From assembly GCA_020851035.1 (NCBI GenBank), contig JADZDM010000001.1:151160-215159 (forward strand): DNA of 64,000 nucleotides, in the 5' to 3' direction. Position numbers and translations under genes: made by a program. Under the pieces are notes generated by a model that saw nothing but the letters and a program-made list of their open reading frames with translations, ran no database searches and had not been told where the DNA came from. Within the stretch, counting starts at the first letter, position 1. Every line of letters starts with the position of its first letter. Shown in pieces: positions 18,502 through 27,064 of the stretch. The stretch is from Gemmatimonadaceae bacterium (GTDB taxonomy: Bacteria > Gemmatimonadota > Gemmatimonadetes > Gemmatimonadales > Gemmatimonadaceae).

Positions 18502-19623
18502 TCAGCCGGTGAGTGCGTCGCCCGCACCGGCGCTGCGCTCACCGTACTGTCCGGCATACGCCACCTTCCAGCGCTGCACCCGCGACAGCACGTCCTCGAC
18601 GGTGATCCGCGGCAGGCGATCGAGGCGGTTCTCCATGCTGATCGGGTAATCCTCGCCCGGTTCGCCGTAGGCGTCGATCATCAGGTCGTGGAACTTCCGG
18701 TAGGGCCCGACGCGCTTCGGGTTCGAGTAGCCGATGAGGCTCACCACGGGGCGGTCCAGCGCGACGGTGATGTGAAGCGGACCCGTGTCCGGGCTCAGCA
18801 CCAGGGCGGCGCCATCGATGAGCTGCACGAGCCCGCGCAGGCCGCTGCCGAGCGCACTCACCACCGGCACGCGTGCGGCCTGCATGATGGTGCGCTCGGC
18901 CGCCAGCTCGCGGTCGGACCGGCCACCCACGAGCACCGGTTGCAGCCCGAAGTCGCTGTGCAGCACGTTGCACACCTCGGCCCATCGTGCCGGGAGCCAG
19001 TCCTTCTGTGTCTTGCTGGTGGCCACCACGATCGGCGCGATCGGCCGGTCGAACACGCGCAGCCGCTCGCGCTGCTGTCCCCGCTCGTGCGGCCAGGGCC
19101 CCAGGTTCCACACCGGCGCACCATGCGGCACGCCCAGCGCGTCGAGGAACTCGAGGTACTGGTCCTGCACGTGCTGCATCGGGTGCGGCGGCACCTGCGC
19201 GTTGGTGAACACCCAGTTCATGTCACGTGCCCGCGCCATGTCGAAGCCGAGCTTCACCGGCGCCTTCACCATGCGCGTGATCATGCCCGCCTTGAGGTAC
19301 ACCTGCAGCGCCAGTGCCACGTCGAATCGCCGGGTGGACAGCTGGCGCCGGATGTCGTTGAAGGCGCGCAGCCCGTTGCCACGCTCGAACAGCAGGATGT
19401 CGCTGATGTCGGGATGGCCGCGCACGAGCGTCGCCGGGCCGGGCTGCAGGATCCACGTGACACGCGCATCGGGCCGGTGGCGCCGGAGTGCCGTGAGCAC
19501 GGGCAGGACATGCACCGCATCACCCACGGCACTCATCATCACGATGCAGATCCGGTCCAGCGACGCACGCACGGTGGCGGGCCGCGCGGCGGGGGCGACG
19601 GTGGTCGCCGCGCCGTCAGCCAC
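18502..19623 (-). CDS. Glycosyltransferase family 9 (heptosyltransferase-like)
   Basis: 373 residues. ICIVMMSAVGDAVHVLPVL near residue 25 is the GT9 N-terminal motif (GD with a preceding hydrophobic strand). The second Rossmann domain shows PIVVATSKTQKDWLP followed by LVGGRSDRELA and LSPDTGPLHITVAL, the donor-binding signature of ADP-heptose:LPS heptosyltransferases. It would add a sugar to the LPS inner core at the cytoplasmic membrane face. The GTG start overlaps the stop region of the preceding LPS-kinase-like gene by 8 bp, so both are made from one mRNA together with trpE. The sugar donor is not determinable. Confidence 0.9.
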   Translation of the reverse strand: MADGAATTVAPAARPATVRASLDRICIVMMSAVGDAVHVLPVLTALRRHRPDARVTWILQPGPATLVRGHPDISDILLFERGNGLRAFNDIRRQLSTRRFDVALALQVYLKAGMITRMVKAPVKLGFDMARARDMNWVFTNAQVPPHPMQHVQDQYLEFLDALGVPHGAPVWNLGPWPHERGQQRERLRVFDRPIAPIVVATSKTQKDWLPARWAEVCNVLHSDFGLQPVLVGGRSDRELAAERTIMQAARVPVVSALGSGLRGLVQLIDGAALVLSPDTGPLHITVALDRPVVSLIGYSNPKRVGPYRKFHDLMIDAYGEPGEDYPISMENRLDRLPRITVEDVLSRVQRWKVAYAGQYGERSAGAGDALTG

Positions 19624-20659
19624 CGAGGCGCTCGATGAGCCTGGCGAAGCCGGGACCGGGCGTCTTCTCCTGCCACTTGCGCGCCGAGCGCACCAGGCGC
19701 GCCACGTTCATCCACTCGGCCTTCTTCTCGGCGAACCTCAGCGTGTCCACGTCGAGCACGTAGGCCAGCTGCCGTCCCGATGGCATGGCCACCGCCGGTG
19801 CCACCGACGGCTCCGGCGTGACGGCCGTGGACTCGGTCACCTCGCCGTCCGGGGGCGGCGGCGGCGCATCGGCGTCGCCGGGCGCGCCGTCGGCACGCTC
19901 GCCCGCGTCCTCCCGCACCGCCTCCAGCGCTGCCGGAGTCGATCGCTGCGGTATCACATCCGCGGGAGGCGCATCGCCGGGCCCGTCGTCCGCGTCCGTC
20001 TCCGCCGCGTCGTCATCGGTCGCGATCAGGATGTTCTTGACGTTCAGGTCGGGGTGATACGCCCACGTGCGCGCCAGCTTCCGCAGCAGCACGATGGTGG
20101 TGTCGATCGCGCGCTCGTGCTCCGCCGGCGCGTCTTCCACCGAGAGGATCGTGGCCAGGTCTTTGGCGTTGGTGATCTCGCGCGTCACCACGTCGGCCCG
20201 CCAGAGCTGGCCGTACATCACCGGATAGAGCACGAAGCCGAGCACACGCGGGGTGGGGATGCCCACATGCCGCAGCGTCCAGCTGATGCGCAGCTCGTCG
20301 GCGGCGCGCGGGTCTCGGAAGACATCGGACGTCACCGAGGCCAGCAGCCCGCCGTGATGGCTGTGGCGCACCACCACGCTCACCTCCTCGTTCCCCGGCA
20401 GCGGCACGCTGTACGCCGTCTGGCGTCCCATCAACGCGCGGCGCTCGGGGTGCGCTGCCGCCCACTCGTACACACTCGCGTGGCCGAGCAGCATCAGCTC
20501 GAAGTACTCCATCGTGCTGCCGTGCGCGACCACCGTGGCATCGCGCACCAGCTTCATGGTGTACCCCGAGGGATACATGCCGTCGGGAATCAGGCCCCCG
20601 GGAGAGGCGATGGGCGAGCCGGCGAAGGGCGAGACGGCATCGTGCAGGCTCGACGTCAT
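19616..20659 (-). CDS. Kdo/LPS-core kinase-like protein with long acidic insert
   Basis: 347 residues of the WaaP/Kdo-kinase branch of eukaryotic-like kinases. The start overlaps the trpE stop (ATGA). Visible: VVRHSHHGG (96-104), ELRISWTLRHVGIPTPRV (about 122-139), the catalytic loop HPDLNVKNILI (202-212) and the metal-binding DVDTLRF (303-309, DFG equivalent). Between these two catalytic elements lies an ~83-residue Asp/Glu/Ala/Pro-rich insert (about 214-296, including PPPPP), where family members have only a few residues. It probably loops out as a disordered segment. The expected role is phosphorylation of an LPS inner-core sugar, in line with the GT9 gene downstream. Activity is inferred. 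Confidence 0.82.
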   Translation of the reverse strand: MTSSLHDAVSPFAGSPIASPGGLIPDGMYPSGYTMKLVRDATVVAHGSTMEYFELMLLGHASVYEWAAAHPERRALMGRQTAYSVPLPGNEEVSVVVRHSHHGGLLASVTSDVFRDPRAADELRISWTLRHVGIPTPRVLGFVLYPVMYGQLWRADVVTREITNAKDLATILSVEDAPAEHERAIDTTIVLLRKLARTWAYHPDLNVKNILIATDDDAAETDADDGPGDAPPADVIPQRSTPAALEAVREDAGERADGAPGDADAPPPPPDGEVTESTAVTPEPSVAPAVAMPSGRQLAYVLDVDTLRFAEKKAEWMNVARLVRSARKWQEKTPGPGFARLIERLGG

Positions 20660-22149
20660 GCGCGCACCCGGCCGATCGCGGTGAGCAGCGCGCGGGACTT
20701 GTTCTCCGTCTCCAGCCACTCGTGCGCCGGCACCGAGTCGTAGACGATGCCCGCGCCGACCTGCACGCTGGCCTCGCCACCGGCGATCACGCAGGTGCGG
20801 ATGGTGATGGCCAGGTCCATGCGCCGGTCGCCGGCGGCGAGGTAACCCACGGCGCCGGCATACGGGCCGCGGCGCTCGGGCTCGAGCTCGTCGATGATCT
20901 GCATCGCCCGCACCTTCGGCGCGCCCGTCATCGTGCCGGCCGGGAAGGTCGCACGCACGACGTCGAGGGCCGACATGCCGGCCCCCACCTCACCCGTCAC
21001 CTCGCTCACGAGGTGCAGCACATGCGAGTATCGCTCCACGGTCATGAACTCCGTCACGCGCACCGTCCCGAAGCGCGCCAGTCGTCCCACGTCGTTACGT
21101 CCCAGGTCCACCAGCATCACGTGCTCCGCCCGCTCCTTCTCGTCCGACGCCAGCTCCGCCGCCAGCCGTGCGTCATCCGCCGCCGTCGTGCCGCGGCGGC
21201 GCGTGCCGGCGATCGGGCGGACGGTGACCGTGCCGCCCGCCAGCCGCACCAGCACCTCCGGCGAACTCCCCACCAGCTCCATGCCGTCGAGCACCAGGTG
21301 GTACATGTACGGCGAGGGGTTGAGCGCCCGCAGGGCCCGGTAGAGCGTGAGCCCGTCGAAGTCGTGCGGCACGGTGATCCGCCGCGCCAGCAGGCACTGG
21401 AAACAGTCGCCGGCCACGATGTACTCGCGGATCCGCTCCACCGCCGCGCTGAACGCCTCGCGCGTGAAATTACTGCGCCCCTCGGAAATTGGCGCGGTCT
21501 CATCCAGCACCAGCGGCGGGAGCGTCGCCGGCCCCTGCAGCCGTGCGATGGTGTCCTGCACCTCGCCCACGGCCGCCTCCCAGGCGGTCCGGAGCGAGGC
21601 GTCGTCCACCGAGTCCACCGGCACCGAGGTCACCACCCGCGCCTGCGACTTGAGGTTGTCCATGACCACCACCGTGCGGGTGGTGATCCAGAGTGCATCC
21701 GGGGTGTCGGTGCCACGCGGCGAGCGCACCGGCAGGTGCTCGATGTGGCGCACCATGTCGTAGGCGAAGAACCCCACGGCGCCCGCCCAGAAGTCGCCCA
21801 GCTCCGGCACCACCACCGGCTCGTAGCGTGAGACCTCCGCGCGCAGCGACTCGAAGGGGTCCGCCACCGGTTCCGCGCCATGCCAGCCGGCGTCCGGCGT
21901 CCAGCGATCCACGGTGTCGTCCCGCAGGCGCCAGGCGGCCCGCGGCTCGGTGCCGAGGAAGGTGTAGCGGGCCCAGGTCTCGCTCCCGGCCGGTGCGGAC
22001 TCGAGGAGGAACGCGAACGGCCCGCGCCGGAGCTTCGCGAAGGCCGAGACGGGCGTGTCGAGATCCAGCAGGCAGTCATGCCAGACCGGCACCAGGCGGC
22101 CGGGGGCGGCCATCGCCCGGAAGGCGTCGAACGATGTGACCAGGGACAC
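20656..22149 (-). CDS. trpE: Anthranilate synthase component I
   Basis: 497 residues from a GTG start. N-terminal LDTPVSAFAKL and FLLES belong to the tryptophan feedback site. The chorismate-binding domain has GDCFQCLLARR, PIAGTRRRG, DLGRNDVGRLARFG, FPAGTMTGAPK and the C-terminal VGAGIVYDSVP with ENKSRA. With a glutaminase partner it makes anthranilate from chorismate. No trpG is adjacent; the next genes are LPS-core-type genes coupled by ATGA overlap, an unusual partnership. The open frame extends far upstream on this strand but only as antisense to the outer-membrane gene. Start choice is moderately sure because no strong Shine-Dalgarno is visible; an internal ATG at 22114 is the alternative. 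Aminodeoxychorismate synthase is less likely. Confidence 0.92.
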   Translation of the reverse strand: MSLVTSFDAFRAMAAPGRLVPVWHDCLLDLDTPVSAFAKLRRGPFAFLLESAPAGSETWARYTFLGTEPRAAWRLRDDTVDRWTPDAGWHGAEPVADPFESLRAEVSRYEPVVVPELGDFWAGAVGFFAYDMVRHIEHLPVRSPRGTDTPDALWITTRTVVVMDNLKSQARVVTSVPVDSVDDASLRTAWEAAVGEVQDTIARLQGPATLPPLVLDETAPISEGRSNFTREAFSAAVERIREYIVAGDCFQCLLARRITVPHDFDGLTLYRALRALNPSPYMYHLVLDGMELVGSSPEVLVRLAGGTVTVRPIAGTRRRGTTAADDARLAAELASDEKERAEHVMLVDLGRNDVGRLARFGTVRVTEFMTVERYSHVLHLVSEVTGEVGAGMSALDVVRATFPAGTMTGAPKVRAMQIIDELEPERRGPYAGAVGYLAAGDRRMDLAITIRTCVIAGGEASVQVGAGIVYDSVPAHEWLETENKSRALLTAIGRVRA

Positions 22150-22206
22150 GCGGGACGGGCGGAGGGCGTGGGTGCCGTCGGCGGCACGTGAGGGAGAGAT
22201 TGCGGG

Positions 22207-24288
22207 ATGCGACGACAGCTGATCCGGGTCGGTGCCGCCGTGCTGGCGCTCCTCGTGGCGCACCCCAACACCGTACACGGCCAGGTCGCCGAATGGAATG
22301 ATGCACGGGCGGTCTCGCTGGCGCAGCGGGCGACGGCCCGCCGGACGGCGGAACTCGCCGACACCACCCTCCACGACTACAGCGCACGGGCGCGGGGCTA
22401 CGTCACCTTCCTGGCCCAGTCGGGCGAGGGGCTGAGCGAGCCGCCGAAGGTGGTCAAGGCCGACGAGCTGGGGCTCGAGGTCTTCTGGCGCGCACCCGGC
22501 CAGAGCAAGCAGCGCATCCTCGGCCGCCGCGACACGCTGCTGCTCCCGACCGATATCGAGTACCACCGCGACCATCTCGGCATCGTCCAGAACAACTTCC
22601 CCGAGATCATCCGGCTCGGCGACGGCGACGAGGTGCTGGACGTGCCGCACCCCCTCTCGGCCCGTGGCATGGCGGCCTACGACTTCCGTGTGGCCGACTC
22701 GCTGGTGATCCGCCTCGCCGACCGCACCATCGAGGTGCTGCAGCTCAGCATCCGGCCCAAAGATGACCGCCAGCCCCGGGCGGTGGGTGCGCTGTTCGTG
22801 GAGCGCAGCACGGCGCAGGTGGTGCGGATGGCGTTCTCGTTCACCCGCGTCGCGCTGCGTGACAAGTCGCTGGAGGATGTGTCGGTGATCCTCGAGAACG
22901 GGTTGATCGAGGACCGGTACTGGCTGCCGCGCCGCCAGCAGATCGAGATCCGCCGCAGCGGCACCTGGCTGGACTTCCCGTTCCGCGGCATCATCCGCGG
23001 CCGCTGGGAGATCCGCGACTACGACGTGAACACCGGCCTGCCCGGCATCAGCTTCGGGGGGCCGGAGATCGAGCCGGCGCCACCTGACCGGCGGGCCGCG
23101 TTCGCGTTCACGGGGGCGCTGCTCGACGGCCTGCCCCCCGACGTGCGCACGGTCACCGACTCGGACGTGCGCGCCGTGCAGGATGCCGCCCGTGAGCTGG
23201 TGCGCGCGCAGGCGCTGCAGCGCACCCGTGCCACGGCGCTGCAGGCGCGCAGCCTGTCCGACTTCGCACGCGTGAACCGCGTGGAGGGGCTGGCGCTCGG
23301 CGCAGGCATCACGCAGCGACTCGGCGGCGGGCTGCGCATCGGTGGCACGGCGCGCATCAGCACCACGACCGGCGCGGTGCGTGGCGGTGCGGCGATCGTC
23401 TACGAGCGCGCCTCGGGCGCGGGCGTCTCGCTGCGCGCCGAGCGGCAGCTTGGTGAGATCGGCGTCGTGCCGGAAGGGTCGATCACGAAGAACTCGATCG
23501 CGGCGCAGGAGTTCGGCAGCGACTGGACCAGCCCCTTCGAGCGGCGCCAGGTGGCGCTGCGCGTGGACCTGCCGCCGCTGCGCGAGCGCCGCTGGCGCAC
23601 CGCGCTGGAAGTGGCCGTCGAGCGGCACGCGCGGTCGGCGGTGTACGCCACGCCGTCCAGCGGCCGGTACGAACCGGTGCCGCTGGTGGTGGACGGTGAG
23701 TTCCGGCGTGTGTCGTTGCTGGTGCGCCGTCCCACCGCGCTGGGCTGGCTGGGCACCGAGATCGCGCTCAATGGCGCGCTCGACGCGATCCGGCTGGTTG
23801 GGCGTGGCGGCGCCGACTATGGCCGCGCCACGCTCGACCTGGACGTGCAGCGGCCGATCGGGCGCGACCGGCTGGTGCTGCGGACGATCGCGGCCGGTCT
23901 CACCGGTGGGCTGCAGCCGCCGCAGTACGAGACCTGGCTGGGCGGGCCGATCACGGCGCCGGGCATGGGCTTCCATCGGCTGCGCGGCCGCGCGGGTGTG
24001 TCGCAGCGCATCGAGTGGCAGCACGGGGTGCCCGGCCCGTCGATCCCGCTCGGCCGCTACGGCAGGGTGCCGGCCCAGGTGGTGCTCGCGCCGTACGTCG
24101 CCGCGGCATGGACCGACGGCAAGTCGCGCGGGGCGCGGACGGATGGCCCGCTCGGCTGGTACCCGTCGGTCGGCCTCGGTGGCATCGGCCTATTCAACCT
24201 GCTGCGCGCCGACGTCGCGCGCGGCCTGCGCGATGGGCGGTGGATGTTCAGCCTCGACGTGTCCCGCGACTTCTGGCGGATCCTGTGA
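22207..24288 (+). CDS. Outer-membrane beta-barrel protein of unknown function
   Basis: 693 residues. Signal peptide of about 25 residues (VGAAVLALLVAHPN core). Residues about 30-260 form a soluble N-terminal domain with repeated beta-strand patterns and FPFRGIIRGRWEIRDYD. From about 350 to the end alternating hydrophobic strands with Gly/Arg-rich turns suggest a 16-strand-like barrel. GLQPPQYETWLGGPITAPG and the last strand MFSLDVSRDFWRIL recall Omp85/surface-antigen or DUF5686 barrels. It is divergent from trpE (57 bp) and overlaps the Nudix gene by GTGA. Likely role in outer-membrane transport or assembly; I cannot name the family with certainty. Confidence 0.78.
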   Translation: MRRQLIRVGAAVLALLVAHPNTVHGQVAEWNDARAVSLAQRATARRTAELADTTLHDYSARARGYVTFLAQSGEGLSEPPKVVKADELGLEVFWRAPGQSKQRILGRRDTLLLPTDIEYHRDHLGIVQNNFPEIIRLGDGDEVLDVPHPLSARGMAAYDFRVADSLVIRLADRTIEVLQLSIRPKDDRQPRAVGALFVERSTAQVVRMAFSFTRVALRDKSLEDVSVILENGLIEDRYWLPRRQQIEIRRSGTWLDFPFRGIIRGRWEIRDYDVNTGLPGISFGGPEIEPAPPDRRAAFAFTGALLDGLPPDVRTVTDSDVRAVQDAARELVRAQALQRTRATALQARSLSDFARVNRVEGLALGAGITQRLGGGLRIGGTARISTTTGAVRGGAAIVYERASGAGVSLRAERQLGEIGVVPEGSITKNSIAAQEFGSDWTSPFERRQVALRVDLPPLRERRWRTALEVAVERHARSAVYATPSSGRYEPVPLVVDGEFRRVSLLVRRPTALGWLGTEIALNGALDAIRLVGRGGADYGRATLDLDVQRPIGRDRLVLRTIAAGLTGGLQPPQYETWLGGPITAPGMGFHRLRGRAGVSQRIEWQHGVPGPSIPLGRYGRVPAQVVLAPYVAAAWTDGKSRGARTDGPLGWYPSVGLGGIGLFNLLRADVARGLRDGRWMFSLDVSRDFWRIL

Positions 24289-24770
24289 CGGGTGGTGAGA
24301 CGGTGCCGGTGCGGGTGTCGATCGTGGACGTGGTGGTGCTGCGATTCGGTGCCGCCGGCCCCGAGGCGCTGCTGATGCGACGCGCGGCGGGGATGCGGTG
24401 CACCGGCGCATGGGAGACCGTGCATGGCAAGATCGAGCCCGGCGAGACGCCCGAGGCGGCGGCGCTGCGTGAGGTGCACGAGGAGACGGGGCTCACCGTC
24501 GAGCGGCTCTACAACATCACGCTCGGCGGCTTCTACCTGCACAAGCAGGGCGTGCTGAGCCTGACGGTGGTGTTCTGCGCCATCGTCGCTCGCGACTCGG
24601 CGCCGGTGCGTATCGGCGAGGAGCACGACGCGGTGGAGTGGCTGCCGCTGGCCGTTGCGATGGAGCGGTGTGCCTGGCCGCGCGAGCGCGAGGCGATGCA
24701 GCACGTTCAGCACCTGTTCCGCAACGGCAAGGACGGTGGGGCGGTGGAGGATGTGCTCAGGGTCCTTTGA
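24285..24770 (+). CDS. Nudix hydrolase
   Basis: About 161 residues. The Nudix box is complete: G-x5-E-x7-REV-x-EE-x-TG read from GKIEPGETPEAAALREVHEE. It cleaves nucleoside diphosphates linked to another moiety; the substrate is not predictable from the box. The GTG at 24285 overlaps the barrel-protein stop (GTGA), which favours it as the coupled start; GTG 24303 is an alternative giving MPVRVSIVD. Family members end near the WLPLAVAMERC helix, as here. A palindromic repeat element begins 42 bp after the stop. Confidence 0.92.
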   Translation: MTGGETVPVRVSIVDVVVLRFGAAGPEALLMRRAAGMRCTGAWETVHGKIEPGETPEAAALREVHEETGLTVERLYNITLGGFYLHKQGVLSLTVVFCAIVARDSAPVRIGEEHDAVEWLPLAVAMERCAWPREREAMQHVQHLFRNGKDGGAVEDVLRVL

Positions 24771-24811
24771 GTTCTCAGGTGTTCGGAGCGGGCTGCTGTG
24801 TGGCTCGGGGG

Positions 24812-25022
24812 ATCGTCAACAGTGTTCACGCGGAAAACGCGGAAAACGCGGAAAGGGTCACGACGCTGGTCCGTCCTTGCACACCGTGCAGGTGATGGTT
24901 TGTAGGAACTGCGTGTTCGGTCTCGCAGTTTCTACCAATCCTTCACCCCGAGGGCGAGGGGGCGTTGCACAGCGTCGTGACCCTTTCCGCGTTTTTCCGC
25001 GTTTTCCGCGTGAACCCTGTTA
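24812..25022. repeat. Palindromic element of the GCGGAAAAC subfamily
   Basis: About 210 bp filling the gap between the Nudix gene and the convergent GH43 gene. Left arm 24812-24868 begins ATCGTCAACAGTGTTCACG, continues with three 9-bp GCGGAAAAC-type units, then GGGTCACGACGCTG. Right arm 24970-25022 is its reverse complement with few changes. The centre holds a second inverted repeat: GTAGGAACTGCG near 24902-24913 against CGCAGTTTCTAC near 24924-24935. Short peptides readable through it (Ala-Glu-Asn repeats) are artefacts. Confidence 0.9.
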
Positions 25023-25053
25023 CTCCCCCGCACACCGATGCAAGCCTCGCGAA

Positions 25054-26925
25054 CTAAGGAACGTGCCTGACGTCACTGAGTCGTGACACGCCATTCTCGT
25101 CGAAGCTTTCGATGGCGAACCAGTAGCCCTGGCCGAGGTTCAGCGCGCGGATCTCCTTCGCGGTGGGTGCATCACCCCAGACCTGGTACGTCAGGAACAG
25201 ACGGTCGGGTGCAATGCCCCAGCGGATGTTGTAGCCCACTGCACCGCGCACGGCCTGCCACCTGACGATCGCATTGCGGCCATCGGCCTGCCGTGTCACC
25301 TCGAGGGCGCGTGGCACCGCTGGGGGGCGCCCGCCGGCAGTGCCGAACACCCGCAGGTCGGAGATGGCGAGATTGGCGCCACCAATGTGTCCGTGCACAT
25401 AGCGGATGAATCGCGCCGGGGTTGGCGTCGTCTCGAAATAGGCGTTCGGGCGATCGCGTTTCTCATCCGAACAGTCGGCGAGCGTGAACCACGCTTTGCC
25501 ATCGAGCGAGCCTTCAAGCGTGAAGGACGTGTAGATATCCGCCGCGTCAGCAAAACGATTCGAATTGTATTCAGCGAAGTTCACCTGAATCGCGCGAACG
25601 GCCCTGACGCCGCCCAGATCCATCGTCAGGGTCTGGCCCGCGTCCGTGCTGGCGGCAACCCAGAATGTGCGCGGGTTCTCATCGTTGACGTTGTCGGGAC
25701 CATAGCTGCGACCCGCAACATCGACTGCGAGGTTGGGCGCGCTCGGCTGCCCCTGGTTGCGCAGGTAGGCCGCGTCGATCGGAACGACGTTGGCCATCGT
25801 CGAGGATGCCACGACCGGCTTCCGGTAACTCAGCAGCATCCAGCCGGTGAACAGCTCGAACGGGTCCTGGTTGGCGCGCTGCGGCACATGGTGGGGAAAA
25901 TCGCCGAAGCGGGTATCCACCCACATCTGCCCGTCGGACTCGAACTTCGCGGGCCAGAGGCCGATGCGCCGTTCGAACGGCCAGATGTTGCCAAGCCACG
26001 GCGTGCCACTGTTCCAGAAGTTGCCATGCTTGTCGGCGAATGTGCTGCCATGCCCCGCACCCTGCACGAAGCCGCCCGGCTTGTACGCCACGGGGTTGTA
26101 GCGCGCATAGGTGAACGGCCCCATGGGATTGTCGGCCACATAGGTCCCATTGGCATACGCGTTGTACTCGGTGCCCGGTGCGCCATACTGCAGGTAGTAG
26201 CGACCGTTCACCTTGTTCATCCACGCCCCCTCCATGAAGGGGTCGATGGTGCCGGCGTGGTCCTGGCCGAACCGTTCCCAGCCATGCTGCGCCGGGTCGA
26301 GCGTGAAGAGGCGTGTCGGTGCGCCGAGGAACTTGATGTCTGCGGTGACTTCGCTGGCAAAGAGCGGATGGACGTTCGACGAACCCCAGTACAGGTAGTA
26401 CCGGCCGTCATCATCCTTGAACAACCCCGGATCCCACGGGCCGGGTGGCAGCTTGCCCGCGGGCAGCGGGGCCCCCCAGCCGGGCTCGAAGGCGTTCGGC
26501 GGCATCGGCGCCTGGCGGTTCAGCCATTCCACCTTGCCGTGTTCAGGATCCGTGATGTTGTAGATCGGCCCGGGGCGCGATTGCGATGGCATCAGGATCA
26601 GGCGCTCGCCATCGGACAGCGTCGCCGGCGCCACCACCCCTTCGTGTGACCACAGGCTGGGCGTGATGAAGCGCCACCTCAGCAGGTCGTCGGACGACCA
26701 GTACCCATCGGCCAGGGTCTGGAACAGGTAGTACTTCCCCTTGTGCAGCACGAAGGCGGGGTCGGCCCCGGTGCGGTATGACAGGCCGTCATGCTGCTGC
26801 TCGAAGTTGTAGCGATAGTCGATGTCGAGCGGATTGGCGTACGTGGTGCGTGCACCCTGCGCCAATACCGGTCCGGCAAGGAGACTCGCAACAACCGCGG
26901 TGAGACCAGGAAGTGTGCTGTTCAT
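25054..26925 (-). CDS. Secreted GH43-like glycoside hydrolase with discoidin and FN3 domains
   Basis: 623 residues from an ATG with a GGAAG site. Signal peptide ends near LAQ (23). A five-bladed-propeller GH43-type domain covers about 28-400: GADPAFVLHKGKYYLFQT (Asp55), WDPGLFKDDDGRYYLYWGSS (Asp165) and the acid residue in IDPFMEGAW (Glu232). A coagulation-factor-5/8 type C carbohydrate-binding domain follows (about 420-540), with GKAWFTLADCS and RFIRYVHGHIG. An FN3-like domain ends the chain (about 545-623). Likely substrates are arabinan, xylan or galactan side chains in plant or microbial polysaccharide. It stands alone with no SusCD-like genes, so it may act as a free scavenging enzyme. 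Exact linkage unknown. Confidence 0.9.
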   Translation of the reverse strand: MNSTLPGLTAVVASLLAGPVLAQGARTTYANPLDIDYRYNFEQQHDGLSYRTGADPAFVLHKGKYYLFQTLADGYWSSDDLLRWRFITPSLWSHEGVVAPATLSDGERLILMPSQSRPGPIYNITDPEHGKVEWLNRQAPMPPNAFEPGWGAPLPAGKLPPGPWDPGLFKDDDGRYYLYWGSSNVHPLFASEVTADIKFLGAPTRLFTLDPAQHGWERFGQDHAGTIDPFMEGAWMNKVNGRYYLQYGAPGTEYNAYANGTYVADNPMGPFTYARYNPVAYKPGGFVQGAGHGSTFADKHGNFWNSGTPWLGNIWPFERRIGLWPAKFESDGQMWVDTRFGDFPHHVPQRANQDPFELFTGWMLLSYRKPVVASSTMANVVPIDAAYLRNQGQPSAPNLAVDVAGRSYGPDNVNDENPRTFWVAASTDAGQTLTMDLGGVRAVRAIQVNFAEYNSNRFADAADIYTSFTLEGSLDGKAWFTLADCSDEKRDRPNAYFETTPTPARFIRYVHGHIGGANLAISDLRVFGTAGGRPPAVPRALEVTRQADGRNAIVRWQAVRGAVGYNIRWGIAPDRLFLTYQVWGDAPTAKEIRALNLGQGYWFAIESFDENGVSRLSDVRHVP

Positions 26926-27024
26926 CTGACTTCCGTTTCGTGGACTGGACCCCTTACAACGACGCACCGGAGTGTATCCGCTGTCGCAGTCGTCGGCCAG
27001 CGCACGGAATTGTCCTGCCCCGCG

Positions 27025-27059
27025 GTGTCGCGCGTCCCGCGTGAACGCGGTTGACGATG
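27025..27059. repeat. Solo right arm of a palindromic element
   Basis: A sequence ending in CCGCGTGAACGCGGTTGACGATG matches the right end of the elements at 24.8 and 50 kb (CCGCGTGAACCCTGTTGACGAT). No left arm is found in the 140-bp gap, so it is an isolated end or remnant. It lies immediately downstream of the serine hydrolase stop codon. Confidence 0.6.
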
Positions 27060-27064
27060 CCTGG

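Noticed and set aside
20656..24024. A minus-strand open frame of over 1100 codons including trpE
   Set aside because: Only the trpE part is protein-like; the extension is antisense to the outer-membrane gene, a common effect of high GC.
24812..25022. Small proteins with Ala-Glu-Asn or Gln-Arg-Arg-Lys repeats
   Set aside because: They are readings of the tandem repeat arms in open frames, occur on both strands and lack ribosome sites.
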